NCBI GenBank assembly: GCA_025617745.1
Contig: CM046854.1
Span: forward strand, 56,446,258-56,510,257
Reading direction: 5' to 3'
DNA length: 64,000 nucleotides
Origin: Heliocidaris erythrogramma
Lineage: Eukaryota; Echinodermata; Echinoidea; Camarodonta; Echinometridae
Shown here: positions 33,275-44,961 of the stretch, piece by piece
Numbering within the stretch: the stretch's first letter is position 1
How the letters are laid out: every line of letters starts with the position of its first letter
Program-made: the position numbers and the translations under genes
Notes under the pieces: model-generated
What the model was told of the DNA's origin: nothing
The model's database searches: none
Seen by the model: the letters and a program-made list of their open reading frames with translations, nothing else

Positions 33275-35367
33275 AGGTGATCTGTCGTACATCGACAGAT
33301 CACCTCTTAATTTCGTCAAGATTTTTCTTCTTTATTATTTATTTATTCTTTATTTATTTTATTTTTCGCCCCTTTTCTTGTTACCATGATTCCTCAAAAA
33401 GTTCATTCTCAATTTTCTTCAAATTTTCGTCACTTATCAGACTTGTTAATGTCAAGATGTGGCATCTTATTCAAGGTCATCAGGTTATCATGACGTCATC
33501 AAGACGCCATTTTGTAAATTTACAAGATCGATTATATCTTCATAATCGATCATCAAAAATCAACTATATTTACATCACATAAACTTCACATGACGGGTCA
33601 TCAGGTCATGTCCTCACAGGTCATCTAGAGGTCAGGACGTACGCGTACGCGCGCGTCAAAATTTTAAAATGCTCAAAATCACGTAGGATCAAGTCTGCAC
33701 ACGTTTCAGGTCAGTTTGAGCATTTCAAAAATGTCCGTGCGTAAGCGTCCGCGCGCGCGTTTACGCGCGCACAAATCGTAAATAACGTTAGAACGCTGTT
33801 TTTTTATTGATTTTGCAATCCTGACACTTTTCTTCATCATTTCCATCAATTTGAATCAATTTCAATCAATAATAAGGTCGTACGGGCGCGTCAAAGTTCG
33901 AAATCCGTGCGCGCGTCTATGGCGAAAATAACGTAAAAACGTGCAAAAACATGCCTCTACAAATTCATTGTAGCTCGTTAGATAGTCCGTTGACCCCCAA
34001 ATTTTTTGTCATCATCAGGTAGGGTATGAATCATAGATTTCATTTCATGTATCATTTCATCCATATAAACATTATGACGTCATCAAAATGGCACCAGAAG
34101 TCAAAATTTCCATTTTTCATGTTTTGACGTCATCACATTTATGCAAATTTGGCTCTAGATTCGTAATTATTGGTCGTTTTTCGCCCAGATTTTCATATGT
34201 TATAGCTGCAACAATTCTCTACTAGAGACATCTTGCCACCATTATTCATTTTGATGACGTCATCACACTGAAATCTTCAATTAAAGACGACATGTCAAAT
34301 TTTTCCCTATTTGCGTGTTATGTCTATGGAAGATGATTTTTTTTCGAATCATGAATCTACATGACATCGTTCTCTGAGCAGTATCTCAGTTATTTTTGGT
34401 CTATTTCCTTCCAGATTTTAATATGTTGTAGCTGAGACTATAAGCTTTTATTAGTAAGCCCTCCAATTTTTGATCAGATGTCGGGATCATGCCCAATTTT
34501 TCAGTACCAAATGGGATTTGAGAATCACGTTTTTCGTTTACGTGTTATCTCTATGGGAAATATTTTGGTCTATCGGTAAAGCACATGACTACCATGGTCA
34601 AGGTACCTGGTTCGATCCCCGGGGCCGATTTTTTTTTTTTTTTTTTTTTGCTTCTTTTTACTTGTCATTTTACCATCCTCTACGACTATTATAACATAAA
34701 CAATCACAAACCAAGTAATAAAATGCCTTATTTTGCATGTTATGTCTATTGCAAAGTGCTGTGCAGTGGTTTATGTATATCCCTATGGAAAATCTGTTTC
34801 ACTGACGTGTATTAAAGCTATCCTACAATATCATTAGTCCTATTAGATATCACAATTTCTCAAAATTGGCTTAGTCAATTATCTTAATTATCTTATTGTG
34901 ACGTCATCTAGACGCCATTTTCTACAAATCAACTTATGGTCGTATCTTCATAACGAAATGTGATTTCTCGTTCATATTTGGCATGGTTAACGTCACTGTC
35001 ATTGCAGTCATGATCCTTACCATTATCCCCATCATTATCATCATTATCATTATCATCATTATATCATCAATCATCTTCAAAATCACCAACACCATAATCA
35101 TCATGAATATCATTATCATCACCATCATTATATTATCATCTTCATCATCATCACCATTATCATCATCACCGTAATCTTTTTACAATGACCGTTTCACACA
35201 TTTTGCTACATTCCTGTCCTCAAGAAGCATCTCCATTCATGGCATTCTTGACTTCCTATCTTCAGTTTAGCATTTCCCCATTATTATGATCATCCTGATT
35301 ACAATCATGATCGTACAAAGTGAAAGACAGATCACCTAATTCGTCCTCATGACGAATTAAACTCTAG
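33275..35367 (+). mobile_element. Helentron-like element, subfamily A, copy 3
   Basis: Starts 'aggtgatctgtcgtacatcg' and ends 'gacgaattaaactctag'. It is close to the other A copies internally, including the tRNA-like module and the (ATC)n tract. Here it is preceded by a B-type 5' fragment instead of the base unit. Confidence 0.68.
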
Positions 35368-35369
35368 TT

Positions 35370-37230
35370 AGGTGGTCTGTCGTAGTCGACAGACCACCTC
35401 TTAATTTCGTCAGAATTTTCTTTCTTTATTATTTGTCTTTTATTTTTCCACCACTTTTTTGTGGACACAATTTCTCAAAATCAACTCGATCAATTTTCTT
35501 GAAATTTTTGTCAGTTATCAGGCCATATCAGATCAAGTGCCCCTATCTTTTTCAAGGTCATCGGGTCGTCATCATGACGTCATCAAGGCGCCATTTTGTG
35601 AAATCACATTATCAATCATATCTTCGTAACGAGTCATCAAAAATAAACCATATTTGACACACATGAACTTCAGGTCACGGTCAACATAAAATGTCATTAA
35701 AATCCGTGCGCGCATCATGACGCGCACGTACGCGCGCGTCAAAATTTAAAAATGCTCCAAATCAGTTTTTAATCAAATTAGGGTATGGTTCAGGACATTT
35801 TACGCATTTTAAAAATTTCCTGTCCGTGCGCGTCCGCGCGCGCGTTATGTGCGCGCACAGCGCGTAGAGAACGTAAAAACGCCATTTTTTCGCATGTTTC
35901 ATCTTCCTGATACTATTCTTGACAATTTCCAACTATTTACAGTCATTCTCGACCTTCCATAATGTCGTACGCGCGCATCAAACTTTCAAATTCGTGCGCA
36001 CGTCAATGGGCATTCTAATGTAAAAAGTGGTACAAACATGCCTATCTAGAATTCGCCATAGCTCCTCAGAATGCACGGAACCCCCCAATTCCTTTACATA
36101 TTCTGAAAGCCTGGGAGTTGTAGATTTGAATTCATGTAGAATTTTTGCCGATCTCATGTTCTAACGTCATCATATTTGCATATGAACTCAAAAAAGTGAT
36201 TTTGAAAAAATTATGTCATCATTTTTGTATTCTTTTGATAATATTTCAGTAATAGGTGGTCGATTTTCTTCCAAATTTTGATATGTTATAGCTGAGACAA
36301 TTCTCTACAACATGAGTGCTCATTATTATTCATTTGGATGACGTCATCACACTGAAATTTCAATTAAAGACGACATGTCAGAATTGTCCCTATTTGCGTG
36401 TTATGTCTATGGAAGATGATTTTTTTTTCGAATCATGAATCTACATGACATCGTTCTCTGAGCTGTATCTCAGTTATTTTTGGTCTATTTCCTTCCAGAT
36501 TTTAATATGTTGTAGCTGAGACTATAAGCTTTCATTAAGGTGGTCTCCAAATTTTGATCAGATGTCGGGATCATGCCCTATTTTGAACTACCAAATGGGA
36601 TTCGAGAATCCCGTTTTTCGTTTACGTGTTATCTCTATGGAAATATTTTAGTCTATCGGTGAAGCACATGACTACCATGGTCAAGGTACCTGGTTCGATC
36701 CCGGGGCCGATTTTTTTTTTTTTTTTTTTTTGCTTCTTTTTGCCTGTCATTTTACAATCCTCTTCGACTATTGTAACATAAAAAATCACTAATCATGTAA
36801 TAAACTGCCTTATTTTCCGTATTATGTCTATTAGAAAGTAGTGTGCAGTAGTTTATGTACAACCCTATGGCAAATTGTGATTTCCTGTCCTGTATTAGAG
36901 CTATGGTGTTAATCTCCCAAGTATCCTGTATCATCATCATTATTATCATCACCATCATGATCATCATCGCTACTATTATATCATCGCCATCATCATTATG
37001 TCATTATAATCATCATAATCACCGTTATCATCACCATAATCATTTTACAATGACCGATACACATTTTGCTACATTCCTGTCCTCAGGAAGCATCTCCATT
37101 CATGGCATTCTTGACATCCTGTCTTCTGTTTAGTATTTCCCCATTAATATGATCATCCTGATTACAATCATGATCGTGCCAATTTAAGGACAGACCACCT
37201 AATTCGTCTTCGTGACGAATTCAAGTCTAG
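35370..37230 (+). mobile_element. Helentron-like element, subfamily B, copy 1
   Basis: Complete: 5' hairpin AGGTGGTCTGTCG, 3' GACAGACCACCT, then hairpin and 'tcaagtctag'. It is about 1.86 kb. The same internal plan as A but clearly diverged; it lacks part of the A sequence between the CpG-rich segment and the (ATC)n tract. Box A reads 'tagtctatcgg'. Confidence 0.68.
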
Positions 37231-37232
37231 TT

Positions 37233-37289
37233 AGGTGGTCTGTCGGTGTCGACAGACCACCTCTTAATTTCGTCAGAATTTTCTTTATT
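37233..37289 (+). mobile_element. Helentron-like 5' end fragment X (subfamily B)
   Basis: 57 bp: terminal hairpin with loop 'gtgt', then 'cttaatttcgtcagaa' and 'tttctttatt', interrupted at TT by the next complete element. Its missing body is probably 42883-44663. Confidence 0.65.
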
Positions 37290-39156
37290 AGGTGGTCTGT
37301 CGTAGTCGACAGACCACCTCTTAATTTCGTCAGAATTTTCTTTATTTATTTCTTTATTATTTATTTTTATTTTTCCACCACTTTCTTGTGAACACAATAT
37401 CTCAAAATCAACTCGATCAATTTTCTTCAAATTTTTGTCAATTATCAGGCCATATCAGATCAAGTTCCCCTATCTTTTTCAAGGTCATCAGGTCATCGTG
37501 ACGTCATCAAGGCGCCATTTTGTGAAATCACATTATCAATCATATCTTCATAACGAGTCATCAAAAATGAACCATATTTGACATACATTAACTTCAGGTC
37601 ACGGGTCAACATAAAATGTCATCAAAATCCGTGCACGCATCATGACGCGCACGTACGCGCGCGTCAAAATTTAAAAATGCTCCAAATCACTTTTTAATCA
37701 AATTAGGGTATTGTTCAGGACATTTTAAGCATTTTAAAATTTCCTGTCCGTGCGCGTCCGCGCGCCCGTTATGCGCGCGCACAGCGCGTAGAGAACGTAA
37801 AAATGCCATTTTTTCGCATGTTTCATCTTCCTGATACTATTCTTGACAATTTCCAACTATTTACAGTCATTCTCGACCTTCCATAATGTCGTACGCGCAC
37901 ATCAAACTTTCAAATTCGTGCGCACGTCAATGGGAATTCTAATGTAAAAAGTGGTAAAAACATGCCTATCTAGAATTCGCCATAGCTCCTCAGAATGCAC
38001 GGAAACTCCCCAATTCCCTTACATATTCTGAAAGCCTGGGAGATGTAGATTTGAATTCATGTAGAATTTTTGCCGATCTCATGTTCTAACGTCATCATAT
38101 TTGCATATGAACTCAAAAAAATGATTTTGAAAAAATGACGTCATCATTTTTGTATTCATTTGCTAATATTTCAGTAATAGGTAATCGATTTTCTTCCAAA
38201 TTTTGATATGTTATAGCTCAGACAATTCTCTACCAGATCAGTGTCCACCATTTTTCATTTTGATGACGTCATCATACTGAAATTTTCAATTAAAGATGCC
38301 ATGTCAGAATGTTCCCTATTTGCGTGTTATGTCTATGGAAGATGATTTTTTTTCGAATCATGAATCTACATGACATCGTTCTCTGAGCAGTATCTCAGTT
38401 ATTTTTGGTCTATTTCCTTCCAGATTTTAATATGTTGTAGCTGAGACTATAAGCTTTCATTAGTAAGCCCTCCAATTTTTGATCAGATGTCGGGATCATG
38501 CCCAATTTTTCAGTACAAAATGTGATTTGAGAATCCCGTTTTCGTTTACGTGTTATCTCTATGGGAAATATTCTGGTCTATCGGTAAAGCACATGACTAC
38601 CATGGTCAAGGTACCTGGTTCGATCCCCGGGGCCGATTTTTTATTTTTTATTTTTTGCTTCTTTTTGCCTGTCATTTTACCATCCTCTTCGACTATTGTA
38701 CCATAAAAAATCACAAATCATGTAATAAACTGCCTTATTTTCCATATTATGTCCATTAGAAAGTAGTGTACAGTAGTTTGTGTACAACCCTATGGAAATT
38801 GTGATTTCCTCTCCTGTATTAGAGCTATGGGGTTAATCTCCCAAGTATCCTGTATCATCATCATTATTACCATCACCGTCATGATCATCATCGCTATTAT
38901 TATATCATCGCCATCATCATTATATCATTATAATCATCATAATCACCATTATCATCATCACCATAATCGTTTTACAATGACCGTTACACATTTTGCTACA
39001 TTCCTGTCCTCAGGAAGCATCTCCATTCATGGCATTCTTGACATCCTGTCTTCTGTTTAGTATTTCCCCATTAATATGATCATCCTGATTACAATCATGA
39101 TCGTGCAATTTAAGGACAGACCACCTAATTCGTCCTCATGACGAATTAAATTCTAG
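37290..39156 (+). mobile_element. Helentron-like element Y, subfamily B
   Basis: Complete, about 1.87 kb, with both hairpins and 3' 'aattaaattctag'. Contains AGGTCATCAGGTCA at 37482-37495 followed by TGACGTCA at about 37499. The tRNA-like module is at about 38574, with a T tract interrupted by A. Confidence 0.68.
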
Positions 39157-39164
39157 TTATTATT

Positions 39165-39221
39165 AGGTGGTCTGTCGGTATCGACAGATCACCTCTTAAT
39201 TTCGTCAGAATTTTCTTTATT
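39165..39221 (+). mobile_element. Helentron-like 5' end fragment Z (subfamily B)
   Basis: 57 bp, cut at the same internal position as fragment X. Hairpin arms here are AGGTGGTCTGTCG and CGACAGATCACCT, one G-T mismatch. The body is probably 41085-42882. Confidence 0.65.
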
Positions 39222-41084
39222 AGGTGGTCTGTCGTAGTCGACAGACCACCTCTTAATTTCGTCAGAATTTTCTTTATTTATTTCTTTATTTATTTTTATT
39301 TTTCCACCACTTTCTTGTGAACACAATATCTCAAAATCAACTCGATCAATTTTCTTCAAATTTTTGTCAATTATCAGGCCATATCAGATCAAGTTCCCCC
39401 ATCTTTTTCAAGGTCATCAGGTCATCGTGACGTCATCCAGGCGCCATTTTGTGAAATCACATTATCAATCATATCTTCATAACGAGTCATCAAAAATAAA
39501 CCATATTTGACACACATGAACTTCAGGTCAAGGGTCAACATAAAATGTCATTAAAATCCGTGCGCGCCTCATGTCGCGCACGTACGCGCGCGTCAAAATT
39601 TAAAAATGCTCCAAATCACTTTTTAATCAAATTAGGGTATGGTTCAGGACATTTTACGCATTTTAAAATTTCCTGTCCGTGCGCGTCCGCGCGCGCGTTA
39701 TGTGCGCGCACAGCGCGTAGAGAACGTAAAAACGCCATTTTTTCGCATGTTTCATCTTCCTGATACTATTCTTGACAATTTCCAACTATTTACAGTCATT
39801 CTCGACCTTCCATAATGTCGTACGCGCGCGTCAAACTTTCAAATTTGTGCGCACGTCAAAGGGCATTCTAATGCAAAAAGTGGTAAAAACATGCCCATCT
39901 AGAATTCGCCATAGCTCCTCAGAAGGGGCGGAAACCCCCCCATTTCTTTACATATTCTGAAAGCCTGTGAGTTGTAGATACGAATTCATGCAGAATTTTT
40001 GCCGATCTCATGTTCTAACGTCATCATATTTGCATATGAACTCAAAAAAGTGATTTTGAAGAAATTATGTCATCATTTTTGTATTCTTTTGATAATATTT
40101 CAGTAATAGTTGGTCAATTTTCTTCCAAATTTTGATATGTTTTAGCTGAGACAATTCTCTACAAGATCAGTAACCACAATTTTTCATTTTGATGACGTCA
40201 TCATAGTGAAAATTTCAATTAAAGATGCCATGTCAGAATGTTTCCTATTTGCGTGTTATGTCTATGGAAGATGACTTTTTTTCGAATCATGAATCTACAT
40301 GACATTGTTCTCTGAGCAGTATCTCAGTTATTATTGGTCTATTTCCTTCCAGATTTTAATATGTTGTAGCTGAGACTATAAGCTTTTATTAATAAGCCCT
40401 CAGATTTTTGATCAGATGTCGGGATCATGCCCAATTTTTCAGTACAAAATGGGATTTGAGAATCCCATTTTTCGTTTACGTGTTATCTCTATGGGAATTA
40501 TTTTGGTCTATCGGTAAAGCACATGACTACCATGGTCAAGGTACCTGGTTCGATCCCGGGGCCGATTTTTTTTTTTTTTTTTTTTTTTTTGCTTCTTTTT
40601 GCCTGTCATTTTACCATCCTCTTCGACTAGTATAACATAAAAAATCACAAATAATGTAATAAACTGCCTTATTTTCCGTATTATGTCTATTAGAAAGTAG
40701 TGTGCAGTAGTTTGTGTACAACCCTATGGAAATTGTGATTTCCTGTCCTGTATTAGATCAAAGGGGATAATCTGCCAAGTATCCTGTATCATCATCATTA
40801 TTATCGTCACCGTCATGATCATCATCGCTATTATATCATCGCCATCATATATCATTATAATCATCATAATCACCATTATCATCATCACCATAATCATTTT
40901 ACAATGACCGTTACACATTTTGCTACATTCCCGTCCTCAAGAAGCATCTCCATTCATGGCAGTCTTGACATCCTATCTTCAGTTTAGTATTTCCCCATTA
41001 TTATGATCATCCTGATTACAATGATGATCGTACAAATTGAAGGACAGACCACCTAATTCGTCCTCATGACGAATTAAATTCTAG
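39222..41084 (+). mobile_element. Helentron-like element W, subfamily B
   Basis: Complete, about 1.86 kb, both terminal hairpins present. The CpG-rich centre, tRNA-like module at about 40504 with about 26 T, and (ATC)n tract are as in Y. Confidence 0.68.
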
Positions 41085-42882
41085 TTTATTTTTATTTTTC
41101 CACCACTTTCTTGTTACCATGATTCCTCAATATCGGCCGAGTCAAATTTTATCAAAATCTCTACAGTCATGAGGACTTATAAGATCAAGGTCGGGTATCT
41201 ATTTCAAGGTCATCAGGTCATCGTGACGTCATCCAGGCGCCATTTTGTGAAATCACATTATCAATCATATCTTCATAACTAATCATCAAAAATGAACCAT
41301 ATTTGACATACATTAACTTCAGGTCAAGGGTCAACATAAAATGTCATTAAAATCCGTGCGCGCATCATGACGCGCACGTACGCGCGCGTCAAAATTTAAA
41401 AATGCTCAAAATCACTTTTTAATCAAATTAGAGTGTTGTTCAGGACATTTTAAGCATTTTAAATTTTTCTGTCCGTGCGCGTCCGTGCGCGCGTTATGTG
41501 CGCACACAGCGCGTGGAGAACGTAAAAACGCCGTTTTTTCGCATATTTTGTCTTCCTGACACTATTGTTGACAATTTCCAACTATTTACAGTCAATCTCG
41601 ACCTTCCATAATGTCGTACGCGCGCGTCAAACTTTCAAATTCGTGCGCGCGTCAATGGGCATTCTAATGTAAAAAGTGGTAAAAACATGCCTATCGAGAA
41701 TTCGCCATAGCTCCTCAGAAGGGGCGGAAACCCCCCAATTTCTTTACATATTCTGAAAGCCTGTGAGTTGTAGATATGAATTCATGTAGAATTTTTGCCG
41801 ATCTCATGTTCTAACGTCATCATATTTGCATATGAACTCAAAAAAATGATTTTGAAAAAATGACGTCATCATTTTTGTATTCATTTGCTAATATTTCAGT
41901 AATAGGTGATCGATTTTCTTCCAAATTTTGATATGTTATAGCTGAGACAATTCTCTACCAGATCAGTTTCTACCATTTTTCATTTTGATGACGTCATCAC
42001 AGTGAAATTTTCAATTAAAGATGCCATGTCAGAATGTTCCCTATTTGCGTGTTATGTCTATGGAAGATGATTTTTTTTCGAATCATGAATCTACATGACA
42101 TCGTTCTCTGAGCAGTATCTCAGTTATTTTTGGTCTATTTCCTTCCAGATTTTAATATGTTGTAGCTGAGACTATAAGCTTTTACAAGTGTGGTCTCCAA
42201 ATTTTGATCAGATGTCGGGATCATGCCCAATTTTTCAGTACAAAATGTGATTTGAGAATCCCGTTTTCGTTTACGTGTTATCTCTATGGGAAATTTTCTG
42301 GTCTATCGGTAAAGCACATGACTACCATGGTCAAGGTACCTGGTTCGATCCCCGGGGCCGATTTTTTTTTTTTTTTTTTTTGCTTCTTTTTGCCTGTCAT
42401 TTTACCATCCTCTTCGACTATTGTAACATAAAAAATCACAAATCATGTAATAAACTGCCTTATTTTCCGTATTATGTCTATTAGAAAGTAGTGTGCAGTA
42501 GTTTGTGTACAACCCTATGGAAATTGTGACTTCCTGTCCTGTATTAGAGCTATGGGGTTAATCTGCCAAGTATCCTGTATCGTCATCATTATTACCATCA
42601 CCGTCATGATGATCATCGCTATTATTATATCATCGTCATCATCATTATATCATTATAATCATCATAATCACCATTATCATCATCACCATAATCGTTTTAC
42701 AATGACCGTTACACATTTTGCTACATTCCTGTCCTCAGGAAGCATCTCCATTCATGGCATTCTTGACATCCTGTCTTCTGTTTAGTATTTCCCCATTAAT
42801 ATGATCATCCTGATTACAATCATGATCGTGCAAATTGAAGGACAGACCACCTAATTCGTCCTCATGACGAATTAAATTCTAG
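41085..42882 (+). mobile_element. Helentron-like element body, probably continuation of Z
   Basis: Begins directly after CTAG with 'tttatttttatttttccacc', a sequence normally about 60-75 bp inside a complete copy; the 5' hairpin is absent. The 3' end is complete. It fits the sequence expected after fragment Z if W inserted into Z. Confidence 0.62.
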
Positions 42883-44663
42883 TTTATTATTTATTTTTAT
42901 TTTTCCACCACTTTCTTGTTGCCATGATTCCTCAATATCGGCTGAGTCAAATTTTATCAAAATCTCTACAGTCATGAGGACATATCAGATCAAGCTCGGG
43001 TATCTATTTCAAGGTCATCAGGTCATCGTGACGTCATCCAGGCGCCATTTTGTGATATCACATTATCAATCATATCTTCATAACGAGTCATCAAAAATGA
43101 ACCATATTTGACATACATTAACTTCAGGTCAAGGGTCAACATAAAATGTCATCAAAATTTGCGCGCACATCATGACGCGCACGTACGCGCGCGTCAAAAT
43201 TTAAAAATGCTCAAAATCTCTTTTTAATCAAATTAGAGTATTGTTCAGGACATTTTAAGCATTTTAATTTTTTCTGTCCGTGCGCGCGTTATGCGCGCAC
43301 ACAGCGCGTAGAGAACGTAAAAACGCCATTTTTTCGCATATTTTGTCTTCCTGACACTATTCTTGACAATTTCCAACTATTTACAGTCAATCTCGACCTT
43401 CCATAATGTCGTACGCGCGCGTCAAACTTTCAAATTCGTGCGCACGTCAATGGGCATTCTAATGTAAAAAGTGGTAAAAACATGCCCATCTAGAATTCGC
43501 CATAGCTCCTCAGAATATACGGAAACCCCCCAATTTCTTTACATATTCTGAAAGCCTGTGAGTTGTAGATTTGAAATCATGTAGAATTTTTGCCGATCTC
43601 ATGTTCTAACGTCATCATATTTGCATATGAACTCAAAAAAAATGATTTTGAAAAAATGACGTCATCATTTTTGTATTCATTTGCTAATATTTCAGTAATA
43701 GGTGATCGATTTTCTTCCAAATTTTGATATGTTATAGCTGAGACAATTCTCTACCAGATCAGTCACCACCATTTTTCATTTGATGACGTCATCACACTGA
43801 AATTTTCAATGCAAGATGCCATGTCATAATTTTCCCTATTTGCGTGTTATGTCTATGGAAGATGATTTTTTTTCGAATCATGAATCTACATGACATCGTT
43901 CTCTGAGCAGTATCTCAGTTATTTTTGGTCTATTTCTTCCAGATTTTAATATGTTGTAGCTGAGACTAAAAGCTTTCATTAGTAAGCCCTCCAATTTTTG
44001 ATCAGATGTCGGGATCATGCCCAATATTTCAGTACAAAATGTGATTTGAGAATCCGTTTTGGTTTACGTGTTATCTCTATGGGAAATATTTTGGTCTATT
44101 GGTCAAAGCACTTGCCTCCCATTCCGGTGACCCAGGTTCGATCCCCGGTGGGTCCATAACAATTTTTTTTTTTTTGCTTCTTTTTGCCTGTCATTTTACC
44201 ATCCTCTTCGACTAGTATAACATAAAAAATCACAAATAATGTAATAAACTGCCTTATTTTCCGTATTATGTCTATTAGAAAGTATGTGCAGTAGTTTGTG
44301 TACAACCCTATGGAAATTGTCATTTCTTGTCCTGTATTAGAGCTATGGGGCTAATCTCCCAAGTATCCTGTATCATCATTATTATCATCACCGTCATGAT
44401 CATCATCGCTATTATTATATCATCGCCATCATCATTATATCATTATAATCATCATAATCATCATCACCATAATCATTTTACAATGACCGTTACACATTTT
44501 GTTACATTCCTGTACTCAAGAAGCATCTCCATTCATGGCATTCTTGACATCCTGTCTTCAGTTTAGTATTTCCCCATTATTATGATCATCCTGATTACAA
44601 TCATGATCGTACAAATTGAAAGACAGACCACCTAATTCGTCCTCATGACGAATTAAATTCTAG
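42883..44663 (+). mobile_element. Helentron-like element body, probably continuation of X
   Basis: Lacks the 5' hairpin, starts 'tttattatttatttttattt' and ends in the usual 3' hairpin and CTAG at 44663, where the array stops. Its tRNA-like module is of a different type (see 44093-44175). Confidence 0.62.
44093..44175 (+). ncRNA. Replaced tRNA-like module in the last array copy
   Basis: At the position where the other copies have 'tatcggtaaagcacatgac', this copy has 'tattggtcaaagcacttgcc', then 'ctcccattccggtgaccc', GGTTCGATCCC, 'ccggtgggtccata' and 13 T. Both flanks ('gggaaatattttggtcta' and 'gcttctttttgcctg') are unchanged. The tRNA-like core is therefore a different sequence in the same slot. 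It resembles many tRNA-derived SINE heads. Confidence 0.6.
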
Positions 44664-44930
44664 TTATACTTACATACGTATACTCAGATACTGTATATAG
44701 TTATGTTTCTATGTATTTCCGTTACCGTTCATTTGTCTATTACCCTATTCACTTAATTATGTTACCTCTCAGTGCCTTTGATTATGTTATATTTAGTTCG
44801 TATTACTTTGTATTATTTGCTTGTTTATAGCCGTGATAAAGCGCCCACGCCGAAAGCTTGGCACTAGCAACGGACATAGAGCTACGTCTCGTGTCATCAT
44901 TCGCTTTTGCACGTCTTACAATATATATAT

Positions 44931-44961
<31 letters not shown>

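Noticed and set aside
28376-44175. Functional tRNA genes
   Set aside because: The A and B boxes are convincing but there is no complete 7-bp acceptor stem pairing and the anticodon arm is irregular.
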